Of a stretch of DNA of 7,224 bases, positions 1 through 4,960 are shown in pieces. This stretch comes from Actinomycetota bacterium. GTDB taxonomy: Bacteria > Actinomycetota > Acidimicrobiia > Acidimicrobiales > SZUA-35. How positions within the stretch are numbered: the stretch's first letter is position 1; every line of letters begins with the position of its first letter. Position numbers and translations under genes: made by a program. The stretch lies in NCBI GenBank assembly GCA_027730885.1, contig JAQCHM010000170.1:1-7224 (forward strand), given 5' to 3'. The notes below the pieces were generated by a model. That model searched no databases. It was not told where the DNA came from and worked only from the letters and a program-made list of their open reading frames with translations.

Positions 1-474
1 AGGATTGACCACGAAGAGCTCCACCCGGCCGACGATCGCGCTGACGGCCTCGGGCGGTACCTCGAACTGGGTCAGCGCGGCACGCGGTGCCAGCCGCTCG
101 ATCCACTCGATCACGTGGGCGGCTCCCAGCCTGGCGTTGGCGCCGGGGCTGACAACGATGCTGTTCTCCCCGACGGCCGAAACGGCGATGGCCGCCAACC
201 CCGTCGGCACCTCGATCATCCGGCTCACCCCGTCGAGGAGGACTCCGTCGGCGCCGAGGGCCGCCAACAGCTGCCCGCCTGCAGGATCGTCGCCGACACA
301 ACCGATCATGGCCACCGACCGCCCGAGCCGGGAGGCTCCCACCGCTTGATTCGCGCCCTTACCGCCAGGAGCCCACAGCGCATCGCCGCCCAAAACCGTC
401 TCGCCGGGCAGTGGCAGGTGGTCAACGGGGATCGAAATGTCGAGGTTTATGCTGCCGACGACCGCGAGGTCCAA
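1..474 (-). CDS. rbsK: Ribokinase (PfkB family), N-terminal half, cut by window edge
   Basis: Ribokinase phosphorylates D-ribose to ribose 5-phosphate with ATP in the cytoplasm, feeding the pentose phosphate pathway. About 158 of the usual ~300 residues are present; the ATP-binding C-terminal half lies beyond position 1. The reverse-strand translation begins MDLAVVGSINLDISIPVD, the typical substrate-binding N terminus. It continues with LPLPGETV, the PfkB signature GGKGANQA (about residues 39-46), VGDDPAGG, and GENSIVVSPGAN, which is characteristic of ribokinase rather than fructokinase. I chose TTG at 474-472 because it gives the family's normal N terminus. The only in-frame alternative I saw is a TTG near 537, which would overlap the previous gene. 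No clear Shine-Dalgarno is present; instead a GC-rich hairpin sits directly upstream. The gene follows the lipoprotein gene by about 46 bp on the same strand and may share its transcript. Substrate specificity within PfkB is inferred. Confidence 0.9.
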   Translation of the reverse strand, partial: MDLAVVGSINLDISIPVDHLPLPGETVLGGDALWAPGGKGANQAVGASRLGRSVAMIGCVGDDPAGGQLLAALGADGVLLDGVSRMIEVPTGLAAIAVSAVGENSIVVSPGANARLGAAHVIEWIERLAPRAALTQFEVPPEAVSAIVGRVELFVVNP

Positions 475-507
475 GGGGGCGGAGCCCGACGGCCGCAGGC
501 CGCCCCC
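475..507 (-). promoter_or_regulatory. GC-rich hairpin directly before the ribokinase start
   Basis: Perfect 8-bp inverted repeat: GGGGGCGG at 475-482 and CCGCCCCC at 500-507 on the plus strand, with a 17-nt loop. On the minus strand it lies between the lipoprotein stop (521) and the ribokinase TTG (474), ending right at the start codon. No T-tract follows, so a classical intrinsic terminator is unlikely. It could be an attenuator, an element that controls ribokinase initiation, or simply GC-rich chance. The pairing is seen; the role is inferred. Confidence 0.4.
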
Positions 508-520
508 ACCCGAACGCGGG

Positions 521-1483
521 TCAGAGTTCGAGGCCAAAGCAGTCGAACAGCGAGATCGCCGACACGTCGTCGATGGTGAGCACGACGCCTTCGGCGGGAA
601 TGTCCGACCCACCGTCGGGCGATAGTCGCTTCACGACGTTGCCCTCGATCCGGAACGGTTCGAACCCGCCCTCGAATTCGAGATCACCGTCATCGTCACT
701 GCCGGGAATGGCGGTGAAGTGGATGCGCTCGAGCGTCCCGTCGCCGGGGCACGTGAGGGCTTCGCCGTTGCTGACCGAGGCGCCAGAGAGGAATCGAGCG
801 GGGCTGGAGTCTTCGAAGGCGAGCTCGAGCAGGTCACAGTCACGGAGCCTGACGAATCCGACTTGCTGCGTGTATGCGCCGACACCGGTGACAACGACCA
901 GATCATCCACGCCCGAGCCCATGATGTCGATCGCGCCGACGAGTCGAACGAACGAGCGGGGATCGACACCGACGAGTTCGATCAACGCACCACCCCCGAC
1001 TCCGAACGTTGCCACCATGGCCCAGTACTCGTCGTGTTGAACGGTGAACACCTGGTCTTCCGAGCCGTCGCCATCGAGGTCTGCGCTCATGGCCTCGGGT
1101 CGCTGGCCGGGCGGAATCGCCGGCGTCCGGCAATCGTCGCCCACGGCCGGGGCCGCCGCGGGACTCCTCTGACCGGTAGTAGGCGACGACAGAGCGACCG
1201 TCGGCGGGGAGGTCGGTCCGGCCGAAGGAGCCGGGGCGCTGGAGGATCTCCCAACTGCGGGATCGTCATCCCGGGCTGGATCGTCGCCGGACGAGTCGCC
1301 CGGTCCCGGGCCCCCGGTGCCGTCGGACGTTGCGGTCGCGGTCAACCCCAGGACAGAAGCCGCAGTCGAACCGTCCGGATCGGTCCTGTCGCTCGCACCG
1401 GTGACGTCCGCGGCCGCGTCGGAGCCATCGGCGCAGGTGCCGAGCAACAACACCGCAGCCAGCAGAAGCCTCTGAAGGAGCAT
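521..1483 (-). CDS. Putative lipoprotein/secreted protein with FG-GAP/VCBS-like motifs
   Basis: Not a named family I can assign. The 320-residue product starts with a hydrophobic signal peptide (MLLQRLLLAAVLLLGTC). C17 could be lipidated, although LGTC is an imperfect lipobox because Thr at -1 is unusual; a plain secreted protein is the alternative. Residues 18-115 are a low-complexity Asp/Gly/Ser/Thr/Pro linker. From C118 a folded domain begins with DLDGDGSED (135-143), a Dx[DN]xDG calcium-binding loop of the FG-GAP/VCBS type. A degenerate second copy is AIDIMGSGVDDLVVV (184-198). Cysteines 118, 216, 245 and 315 could form two disulfides. The frame is open upstream to about 1879, but ATG 1483 is chosen because it gives the signal peptide and sits one base after the DUF3039 stop (TGAGATG), implying translational coupling. 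AAGGGCG just upstream could serve as ribosome binding site. The function is probably extracytoplasmic binding; the ligand is unknown. Confidence 0.75.
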   Translation of the reverse strand: MLLQRLLLAAVLLLGTCADGSDAAADVTGASDRTDPDGSTAASVLGLTATATSDGTGGPGPGDSSGDDPARDDDPAVGRSSSAPAPSAGPTSPPTVALSSPTTGQRSPAAAPAVGDDCRTPAIPPGQRPEAMSADLDGDGSEDQVFTVQHDEYWAMVATFGVGGGALIELVGVDPRSFVRLVGAIDIMGSGVDDLVVVTGVGAYTQQVGFVRLRDCDLLELAFEDSSPARFLSGASVSNGEALTCPGDGTLERIHFTAIPGSDDDGDLEFEGGFEPFRIEGNVVKRLSPDGGSDIPAEGVVLTIDDVSAISLFDCFGLEL

Positions 1484-1484
1484 C

Positions 1485-1790
1485 TCAGTCGCCCTTGAGA
1501 CTCTCGTAGATCTCTTTGCACTCGGGACAAACGGGGAACTTCTGTGGGTCGCGGGTCGGCACCCACTTCTTGCCGCACAAGGCCTCGAGCGGGGTGCCTT
1601 CAATAGCGCTCGGCAGGATGGCCGTCTTCTTGACGTAGTGCGCGAACCGTTCGTGGTCGCCACCATCGGTCGTGACCGGCGCGACGCGCTCATCGGTTCG
1701 CTCGTCGGTGATGGTGTCGCCCGAGAGGACCGGCGCGAGTGGATACATGGAAGAAGACACGAGGGGTGAGGGGAAGATCTGAAGCGCCAT
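1485..1790 (-). CDS. DUF3039 family protein
   Basis: A 101-residue small cytoplasmic protein of a family widespread in Actinobacteria and without an established function. The diagnostic core is GDHERFAHYV (44-53), then LCGKKWVP (71-78), then FPVCPECKEIYE (85-96). C72, C88 and C91, with H46 or H51, could form a zinc-ribbon-like site; metal binding is inferred from spacing, not shown. The first 40 residues are poorly conserved-looking and Ser/Pro/Thr-rich. ATG 1790 is the longest start; ATG 1748 (residue 15) is also possible. Neither has a clear Shine-Dalgarno, so the exact start is uncertain. It is the first gene of a leftward cluster and is followed after one base by the lipoprotein gene. It diverges from the selenoprotein peroxiredoxin across a 91-bp gap. 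Confidence 0.88.
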   Translation of the reverse strand: MALQIFPSPLVSSSMYPLAPVLSGDTITDERTDERVAPVTTDGGDHERFAHYVKKTAILPSAIEGTPLEALCGKKWVPTRDPQKFPVCPECKEIYESLKGD

Positions 1791-1811
1791 GAGAGTGCGC
1801 CATGTGTACGC

Positions 1812-1841
1812 CGGACAGTGATTGCCGGCTCAGGGTAGCCT
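1812..1841 (+). promoter_or_regulatory. Candidate promoter of the peroxiredoxin gene, overlapping a divergent one
   Basis: CGGACA (1812-1817) and TAGCCT (1836-1841), separated by 18 bp, loosely match actinobacterial -35 and -10 boxes and lie about 40 bp before the peroxiredoxin ATG. On the other strand TACCCT (1837-1832) could serve as the -10 box of the DUF3039 gene. If both are real, the two promoters physically overlap and may exclude each other. These are weak matches in a short divergent region. Confidence 0.25.
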
Positions 1842-1869
1842 CGCGAACTCGACAGAGACCGATCAGAAC

Positions 1870-1874
1870 GAGGA
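1870..1874 (+). promoter_or_regulatory. Ribosome binding site fixing the peroxiredoxin start
   Basis: GAGGA lies seven bases before ATG 1882. It decides the start: the frame is open further upstream, but the added residues do not resemble the family, while ATG 1882 gives the standard N terminus MLDVGSAAPDF. Confidence 0.7.
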
Positions 1875-1881
1875 TTCATTC

Positions 1882-2343
1882 ATGCTCGACGTGGGAAGCG
1901 CAGCTCCGGACTTCACCGTGCAGGACCATCATGGCCAGGCCACCAGTCTCGCGGACGAGCGCGGCGCCTGGGTTCTGCTGTGGTGGTATCCCAAGGCCGA
2001 CACCCCCGGTTGAACGCTCGAGGGTCAGGGACTGCGTGATCAGGCCCCGAAGTACGCCGACGCCAACTGCACCGTGCTCGGTATCTCGTTCGACACCCCG
2101 GAGGACAACAAGGCCTTCGCCGAGAAACACGACTTCCCATTCCGCCTGCTGTCCGACCCCGGCAAGACGGTCGGCGCGGTCTATCAGACGCTGCGCGACG
2201 CGGACGATCCGTACGCGAACTTCCCCCAGCGTCACAGCTACCTGATCGACCCCGAAGGCCGCATCGCCAAGGCCTACGCCGTCACCGATCCCGGTGGCCA
2301 CGCGGCCGAGGTACTGGCCGATCTGGCGGCCCTTCAAGGGTAG
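1882..2343 (+). CDS. bcp: Selenocysteine-containing BCP/PrxQ-type peroxiredoxin (in-frame TGA at 2011-2013)
   Basis: A thioredoxin-fold peroxidase that reduces hydrogen peroxide and organic hydroperoxides in the cytoplasm. Read through the TGA, it gives 153 residues, the normal BCP length. Residues 1-43 match the family (GSAAPDFTVQD, then LLWWYPKADTPG). TGA is codon 44, precisely the peroxidatic cysteine of the PxxxTxxC motif (P37, T41, position 44). The frame resumes with TLEGQGLRD, VLGISFDTPEDNKAFAEKHDFPFRLLSDP (65-93) and RHSYLIDPEG (117-126, with the conserved Arg), ending at TAG. No other stop or frameshift is present, and G/C-rich third positions continue on both sides. A SECIS-like hairpin follows the TGA. 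The usual resolving cysteine five residues on (TPGCxxxxC) is Gln49; the only ordinary cysteine is C63. I infer insertion of selenocysteine. A TGC/TGT to TGA mutation or sequencing error is the alternative. No selA, selB, selD or selC lies in the window. Confidence 0.85.
2011..2047 (+). promoter_or_regulatory. UGA selenocysteine codon with candidate bacterial SECIS hairpin
   Basis: The UGA (2011-2013) is followed by a stem of GGG (2028-2030) with CCC (2045-2047), one A-G mismatch (2031/2044), and CUG (2032-2034) with CAG (2041-2043). The stem closes a six-base loop CGUGAU (2035-2040). The loop starts 21 nt after the UGA and has G as its second base, followed by U. Known bacterial SECIS elements sit within the coding region about 16-37 nt after UGA, with a small loop carrying G in its first two positions; SelB binds this loop. 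The match was found by eye and its folding energy was not calculated. Confidence 0.7.
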
Positions 2344-2355
2344 AGCCTGCCTGCC

Positions 2356-2454
2356 CAGGTGGCCGGGTGCAAGCACCCGTGCCGTGCTCAGGTGGCCGGG
2401 TGCAAGCACCCGTGCCGTGCTCAGGTGGCCGGGTGCAAGCACCCGTGCCATGCT
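2356..2454 (+). repeat. Three tandem 33-bp hairpin repeats
   Basis: Copies lie at 2356-2388, 2389-2421 and 2422-2454. The first two are identical; the third differs by one base (G to A at 2450). Each holds the core GGGTGCAAGCACCC, part of a longer stem: GGC plus CGGGTG pair with CACCCG plus GCC across a CAAG loop, with one bulged T. The array fills almost all the space between the peroxiredoxin stop (2343) and the crotonase start. There are no spacers, so this is not CRISPR. Without a T-tract it is not a typical terminator. Roles such as transcript stabilisation, processing or attenuation are inference. Confidence 0.9.
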
Positions 2455-2461
2455 GACGACC

Positions 2462-3244
2462 ATGGAAACCATCGGGGACATCACCATCACCATCGGCGAC
2501 GATCACGTGGCCGTCGTAGAGAACCACCGTGCGCCGAACAACTTCTTCAGTTTGCGGATGCTGCACGACATCGGCAAGGCGTTCGACTGCGCAGCCGACA
2601 ACGGAGCACGGTCCATCCTGTTCTGCGCCGAAGGCAAGAACTTCTGCGCAGGAGCGGACTTCAGCCCCAGTGGCGGACGCAATCAGCCCGACGACCCCGA
2701 CCTCGCCGGGCGCCACATCTACGATGAAGCCGTCGTGTTGTTCAGTTGCCCGATTCCGGTCGTAGCCGCCGTACAGGGCGCGGCGGTCGGCGGCGGTCTG
2801 GGTCTGGCCTGCATGGCCGATTTCCGGTTCGGCACCCCCAACACCCGCATGACGGCCAACTTCGCCCGCCTCAGGGTCCTGAGACCATTCGGGCTCAGTC
2901 ACACCCTGCCGGAGATCGTCGGCAAGCAACGGGCCCAGGAGCTCCTGTACACCGGACGCCGGATCACCGGGGAACAAGCAGCCGAGATCGGACTCCTCGA
3001 CTACCTCGTGTCCGACGAGGACCTACGAGCCGAAGCCCACAAACTGGCAGCCGAGATCGCCATTTCGGCCCCAATGGCCGTGCGCTCCATCAAGCAGACT
3101 CTCCGCGGTCATCTGCCGAAGGCGATCCGAGAGATCACCAACCACGAGCGGGCCGAGCAGGATCGCCTCCAGAGAACCAACGACTTCAAGGAAGGCGTGA
3201 AGGCGATGGCCGAACGCCGCGACCCCAACTTCACCAACAGCTGA
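2462..3244 (+). CDS. Enoyl-CoA hydratase/isomerase (crotonase) family protein
   Basis: A crotonase-fold acyl-CoA enzyme of 260 residues, the usual length. The oxyanion-hole segments are GKNFCAGADFS (58-68) and VQGAAVGGGLGLACMADFRFG (within 104-124). The C-terminal part has YTGRRITGEQAAEIGLLDYLV (within 163-183) and SAPMAVRSIKQTLRG. Classical hydratases use two Glu residues, in GGGCELA and in the following PE segment. Here the first position is Gly114, and the second region reads TANFARLRVLRPFGLS with no Glu at the aligned place. Standard hydration of 2-enoyl-CoA is therefore doubtful, and another crotonase reaction (isomerisation, thioester hydrolysis, decarboxylation) is possible. ATG 2462 begins the recognisable domain. 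ATG 2450 (adding MLTT) is an alternative, created by the single base change in the third repeat copy. Neither has a good Shine-Dalgarno. The longer upstream frame only translates the repeats. Confidence 0.88.
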   Translation: METIGDITITIGDDHVAVVENHRAPNNFFSLRMLHDIGKAFDCAADNGARSILFCAEGKNFCAGADFSPSGGRNQPDDPDLAGRHIYDEAVVLFSCPIPVVAAVQGAAVGGGLGLACMADFRFGTPNTRMTANFARLRVLRPFGLSHTLPEIVGKQRAQELLYTGRRITGEQAAEIGLLDYLVSDEDLRAEAHKLAAEIAISAPMAVRSIKQTLRGHLPKAIREITNHERAEQDRLQRTNDFKEGVKAMAERRDPNFTNS

Positions 3245-3285
3245 CCCGACCCCACCTCACCCTCCGAACACCTCACCCCACTTCG

Positions 3286-3332
3286 AACTGCAGTACCCGC
3301 ACCGTAGTTTTGCCGGTCGGTGTACTGCAGTT
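3286..3332. terminator. Inverted repeat between convergent genes, candidate bidirectional terminator
   Basis: AACTGCAGTAC (3286-3296) is matched by its exact reverse complement at 3322-3332, with partial further pairing inwards (ACCG with CGGT) around a T-rich loop. It lies between the stop of the crotonase gene (3244) and the stop of the cyclo-ligase gene (3351), the right place to end both transcripts. TTT runs follow at 3331-3341 on the plus strand. It could instead be one copy of a dispersed repeat. The rest of this gap is pyrimidine-rich with nothing else recognisable. Confidence 0.55.
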
Positions 3333-3350
3333 TCGGATTTTGGGGCCGAA

Positions 3351-3971
3351 TCAGGGGCGTGGCCGGATGGGAATGACGCCGATCTCGGTTGCCAGGTGGG
3401 TCATGGGAACGTCGTGGGCATCGCGTGGCAGATCGTTCACGAGGTAGCCGGAGCACACGCCGATACGCAGCACCGAGTCGGGCAGCCTCGCCAGGAAACG
3501 GTCGTAGTAGCCGGCGCCGTGACCGAGGCGTGTCCCGAAGAGGTCGAAGGCAAGCCCGGGCACGAGCACGATGGCGATGTGGTCGTCACGGACGATTGGC
3601 GCGTCCGCAACCGGTTGTCGAAACCCGTACCGGTGCTCCTCGGTCGGCGAGCTGGCGGGATGGACGGTCAGCATGTGCCCTGCCGAAGGGGTTCGGGTCA
3701 GCGCGTAGCACGTCGAGTCGGCCCCGGCCCACAGCGGACGGAGATCCGGTTCGGACCGAAGGGGCCAGTAGGCGACCACCCACGCCGGCGGCTCCTCCCG
3801 CTCGAGCTTGGCGCGTTCGACGAAACGAGCCACGCCCTCTCTGATGCGGACGTGGTCGATACGAAGGCCTTGGCTGTTCGCCCTTGCTCGCCGCCGCCAC
3901 TCGTCCTTGTTGTCCGGTGGGGTGGTGTCCGGTGGGGTGGTGTCCGGTGGGGTGGTGTCGGGTGCGGTCAC
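3351..3971 (-). CDS. 5-formyltetrahydrofolate cyclo-ligase
   Basis: This enzyme (EC 6.3.3.2; MTHFS/YgfA family) converts 5-formyltetrahydrofolate to 5,10-methenyltetrahydrofolate with ATP, returning the storage folate to one-carbon metabolism in the cytoplasm. The family signature is VPGLAFDLFGTRLGHGAGYY (137-156) followed by DR, giving the nucleotide/folate-binding GxRLGxGxGYYDR pattern. The N-terminal helix with basic residues (KDEWRRRAR, 22-30) and the C-terminal TEIGVIP fit as well. Length is 206 residues against about 180-200 typical. I chose GTG 3971 because it overlaps the transporter's TGA as GTGA and has GGAGGG six bases upstream. An upstream GTG at 4001 is in frame but lacks this support. 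Oddity: residues 2-20 are a Thr/Pro/Asp tail, TAPDTT followed by repeats of PPDTT, from a 15-bp tandem repeat. No link between transporter substrate and folate can be read from the sequence. Confidence 0.93.
   Translation of the reverse strand: MTAPDTTPPDTTPPDTTPPDNKDEWRRRARANSQGLRIDHVRIREGVARFVERAKLEREEPPAWVVAYWPLRSEPDLRPLWAGADSTCYALTRTPSAGHMLTVHPASSPTEEHRYGFRQPVADAPIVRDDHIAIVLVPGLAFDLFGTRLGHGAGYYDRFLARLPDSVLRIGVCSGYLVNDLPRDAHDVPMTHLATEIGVIPIRPRP
3911..3955. repeat. 15-bp tandem repeat, three perfect copies, coding for a DTTPP tail
   Basis: Unit TGTCCGGTGGGGTGG on the plus strand at 3911-3925, 3926-3940 and 3941-3955, with a degenerate fourth copy from 3956. Read on the minus strand it lies in frame inside the cyclo-ligase N terminus and encodes repeated Asp-Thr-Thr-Pro-Pro. 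Because the unit is a multiple of three, copy-number change would not disrupt the enzyme. Confidence 0.95.
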
Positions 3972-4906
3972 GGCGAGCCCTCCGCCCGGCTGGCCCACCA
4001 CGCCCCGGACAAGATCAGCGCAACGCCGACGAGCTGGACAGGACGCACCGAATCCCCCCGGGCCACGACGCCGAAGGCGATGGCAATCGGCGTCGAGACA
4101 TAGGTCACGATCGAACTGCGCGTCGAGCCGACCCGACCGGCGAGCGCGGCGATGCAGACGTACGCGATCGCGGTGCCGCCGACCCCGAGCGCCACAACCG
4201 CGAGGAGTGGCCGGGTCTGGACGCTAGACGAGCCGACACCCAGGACCAAGCCGGGGATGGAGAGAAGCACGGCAACCGCCTGGGCCCGGAAAATCACCGG
4301 TAGCGCGCCGAAGGTCTGCTGTAACGGAACGGCCAGGTTGAACGAGAAGCCGTAGCCGGTTATGGCGCCGAGGACCATCAAGACCCCGATGATCGAGTTC
4401 TGCCCGCCGCCAAAGGAAGGGAAGCTGACCAGGACGATGCCGACCAGGCCGACGATCAGACCGACCCGCTGTCGGACGCCGGGTAGGTGCCTCAGGAGAA
4501 CCGAGGAGATGATCGCCACCAGCAGTGGCGTTCCCCCGTTGATCATTCCCGCCACGGCCGACTGCAGGTGCTGCTGAGCCAGCGGGTAGAGGGTCAGCGG
4601 CAGTGCCATCCACGTGAAACCGAGCAGCGCGATCCGTGGCCAGGCGCTGCGACCGACTGGTGCGCGCGCCGCTGGCACACAGGCAAGCGTCAAGAAACCG
4701 GCCGCGATCCTGCCGAAGGTGACGACGTCCGGGGCGAGCGCTTCGAGTCCCTCGGCCATCAGCAGAAATGACCCGCCGGACAGGACCGCGGGCACCAACA
4801 GCAGCACCCAATCCCCTGCGGTGAACGACCCGGCGTGGGTGCCAGGAGCAGTGGCGATCGCCGACCCGGCGACCGGGCCTTCCATTGTCGCGGCGCTTCG
4901 GGACAT
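3968..4906 (-). CDS. EamA/DMT-family membrane transporter
   Basis: A 312-residue inner-membrane protein of the drug/metabolite transporter superfamily, which generally exports small metabolites or amino acids; the substrate cannot be told here. About ten hydrophobic segments can be seen in two EamA-like halves, starting at WVLLLVPAVLSGGSFLLMAEGL (within 33-54). The loop motif AQQHLQSAVAGMINGGTPLL (109-128) resembles the conserved end of the first EamA repeat. The second half holds GVLMVLGAITGYGFSFNLAV and ends with IVTYVSTPIAIAFGVVARGD and LVGVALILSGAWW. ATG 4906 is the longest start; ATG 4885 (residue 8) is also possible, and neither has a strong Shine-Dalgarno. Its TGA overlaps the GTG of the cyclo-ligase, so the two are probably cotranscribed. 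It diverges from the M20 hydrolase across 54 bp containing a palindrome, which could regulate it. Confidence 0.9.
   Translation of the reverse strand: MSRSAATMEGPVAGSAIATAPGTHAGSFTAGDWVLLLVPAVLSGGSFLLMAEGLEALAPDVVTFGRIAAGFLTLACVPAARAPVGRSAWPRIALLGFTWMALPLTLYPLAQQHLQSAVAGMINGGTPLLVAIISSVLLRHLPGVRQRVGLIVGLVGIVLVSFPSFGGGQNSIIGVLMVLGAITGYGFSFNLAVPLQQTFGALPVIFRAQAVAVLLSIPGLVLGVGSSSVQTRPLLAVVALGVGGTAIAYVCIAALAGRVGSTRSSIVTYVSTPIAIAFGVVARGDSVRPVQLVGVALILSGAWWASRAEGSP
3978..3983 (-). promoter_or_regulatory. Ribosome binding site deciding the cyclo-ligase GTG start
   Basis: GGAGGG on the minus strand, six bases before GTG 3971, inside the 3' end of the transporter gene. It supports the GTGA overlapping start and hence translational coupling of the two genes. 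Confidence 0.75.
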
Positions 4907-4922
4907 GACGCTCGAACGCTAG

Positions 4923-4942
4923 CGCTGGTGGCCTCACCAGCG
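4923..4942. promoter_or_regulatory. Perfect 8+8 bp palindrome in the divergent promoter region, candidate operator
   Basis: CGCTGGTG (4923-4930) and CACCAGCG (4935-4942) are exact inverted copies around GCCT. The site is 16 bp from the transporter ATG (4906) and would cover about -38 to -19 of the M20 gene if that gene is leaderless. The size and symmetry suit a dimeric repressor controlling both genes. An RNA hairpin in a 5' leader is the alternative. The regulator is unknown. Confidence 0.5.
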
Positions 4943-4948
4943 GTCGCC

Positions 4949-4954
4949 TAGGGT
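4949..4954 (+). promoter_or_regulatory. Candidate -10 box for leaderless transcription of the M20 gene
   Basis: TAGGGT fits the actinobacterial TANNNT pattern. It ends six bases before GTG 4961, so transcription could begin at or next to the start codon. This would explain the lack of a good Shine-Dalgarno. No convincing -35 box is seen. Confidence 0.4.
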
Positions 4955-4960
4955 TTCGCG

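Noticed and set aside
521..1879. 452-residue open frame extending the lipoprotein gene upstream
   Set aside because: The first 132 codons overlap the well-supported DUF3039 gene, are Arg/Ser-rich without family features, and would bury a good signal peptide at ATG 1483.
1822..2013. A 63-residue protein ending at the TGA
   Set aside because: It is the truncated front of the peroxiredoxin. The same frame continues with family sequence after the TGA, and the ribosome binding site supports ATG 1882.
2074..2343. A separate 89-residue gene for the peroxiredoxin C-terminal half
   Set aside because: Its start is an internal residue inside the conserved VLGISFDTPE segment, with no ribosome binding site; it is the downstream part of the read-through gene.
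2356..2454. CRISPR array
   Set aside because: The 33-bp copies are directly adjacent with no spacers between them and there are no cas genes.
2294..2461. N-terminal extension of the crotonase frame through the repeats
   Set aside because: It would overlap the peroxiredoxin C terminus and add three copies of WPGASTRAVLR, which looks like translated intergenic repeat rather than protein.
1876..2977. Long minus-strand frames opposite the peroxiredoxin and crotonase genes (1876-2493, 2282-2977)
   Set aside because: They lie antisense to recognisable genes, have no family similarity, and contain translated repeat sequence; this is typical of GC-rich shadows.
3972..4001. Upstream GTG start for the cyclo-ligase at 4001
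   Set aside because: GTG 3971 overlaps the previous stop as GTGA and has GGAGGG six bases upstream, whereas 4001 has no such support and would give a longer overlap.
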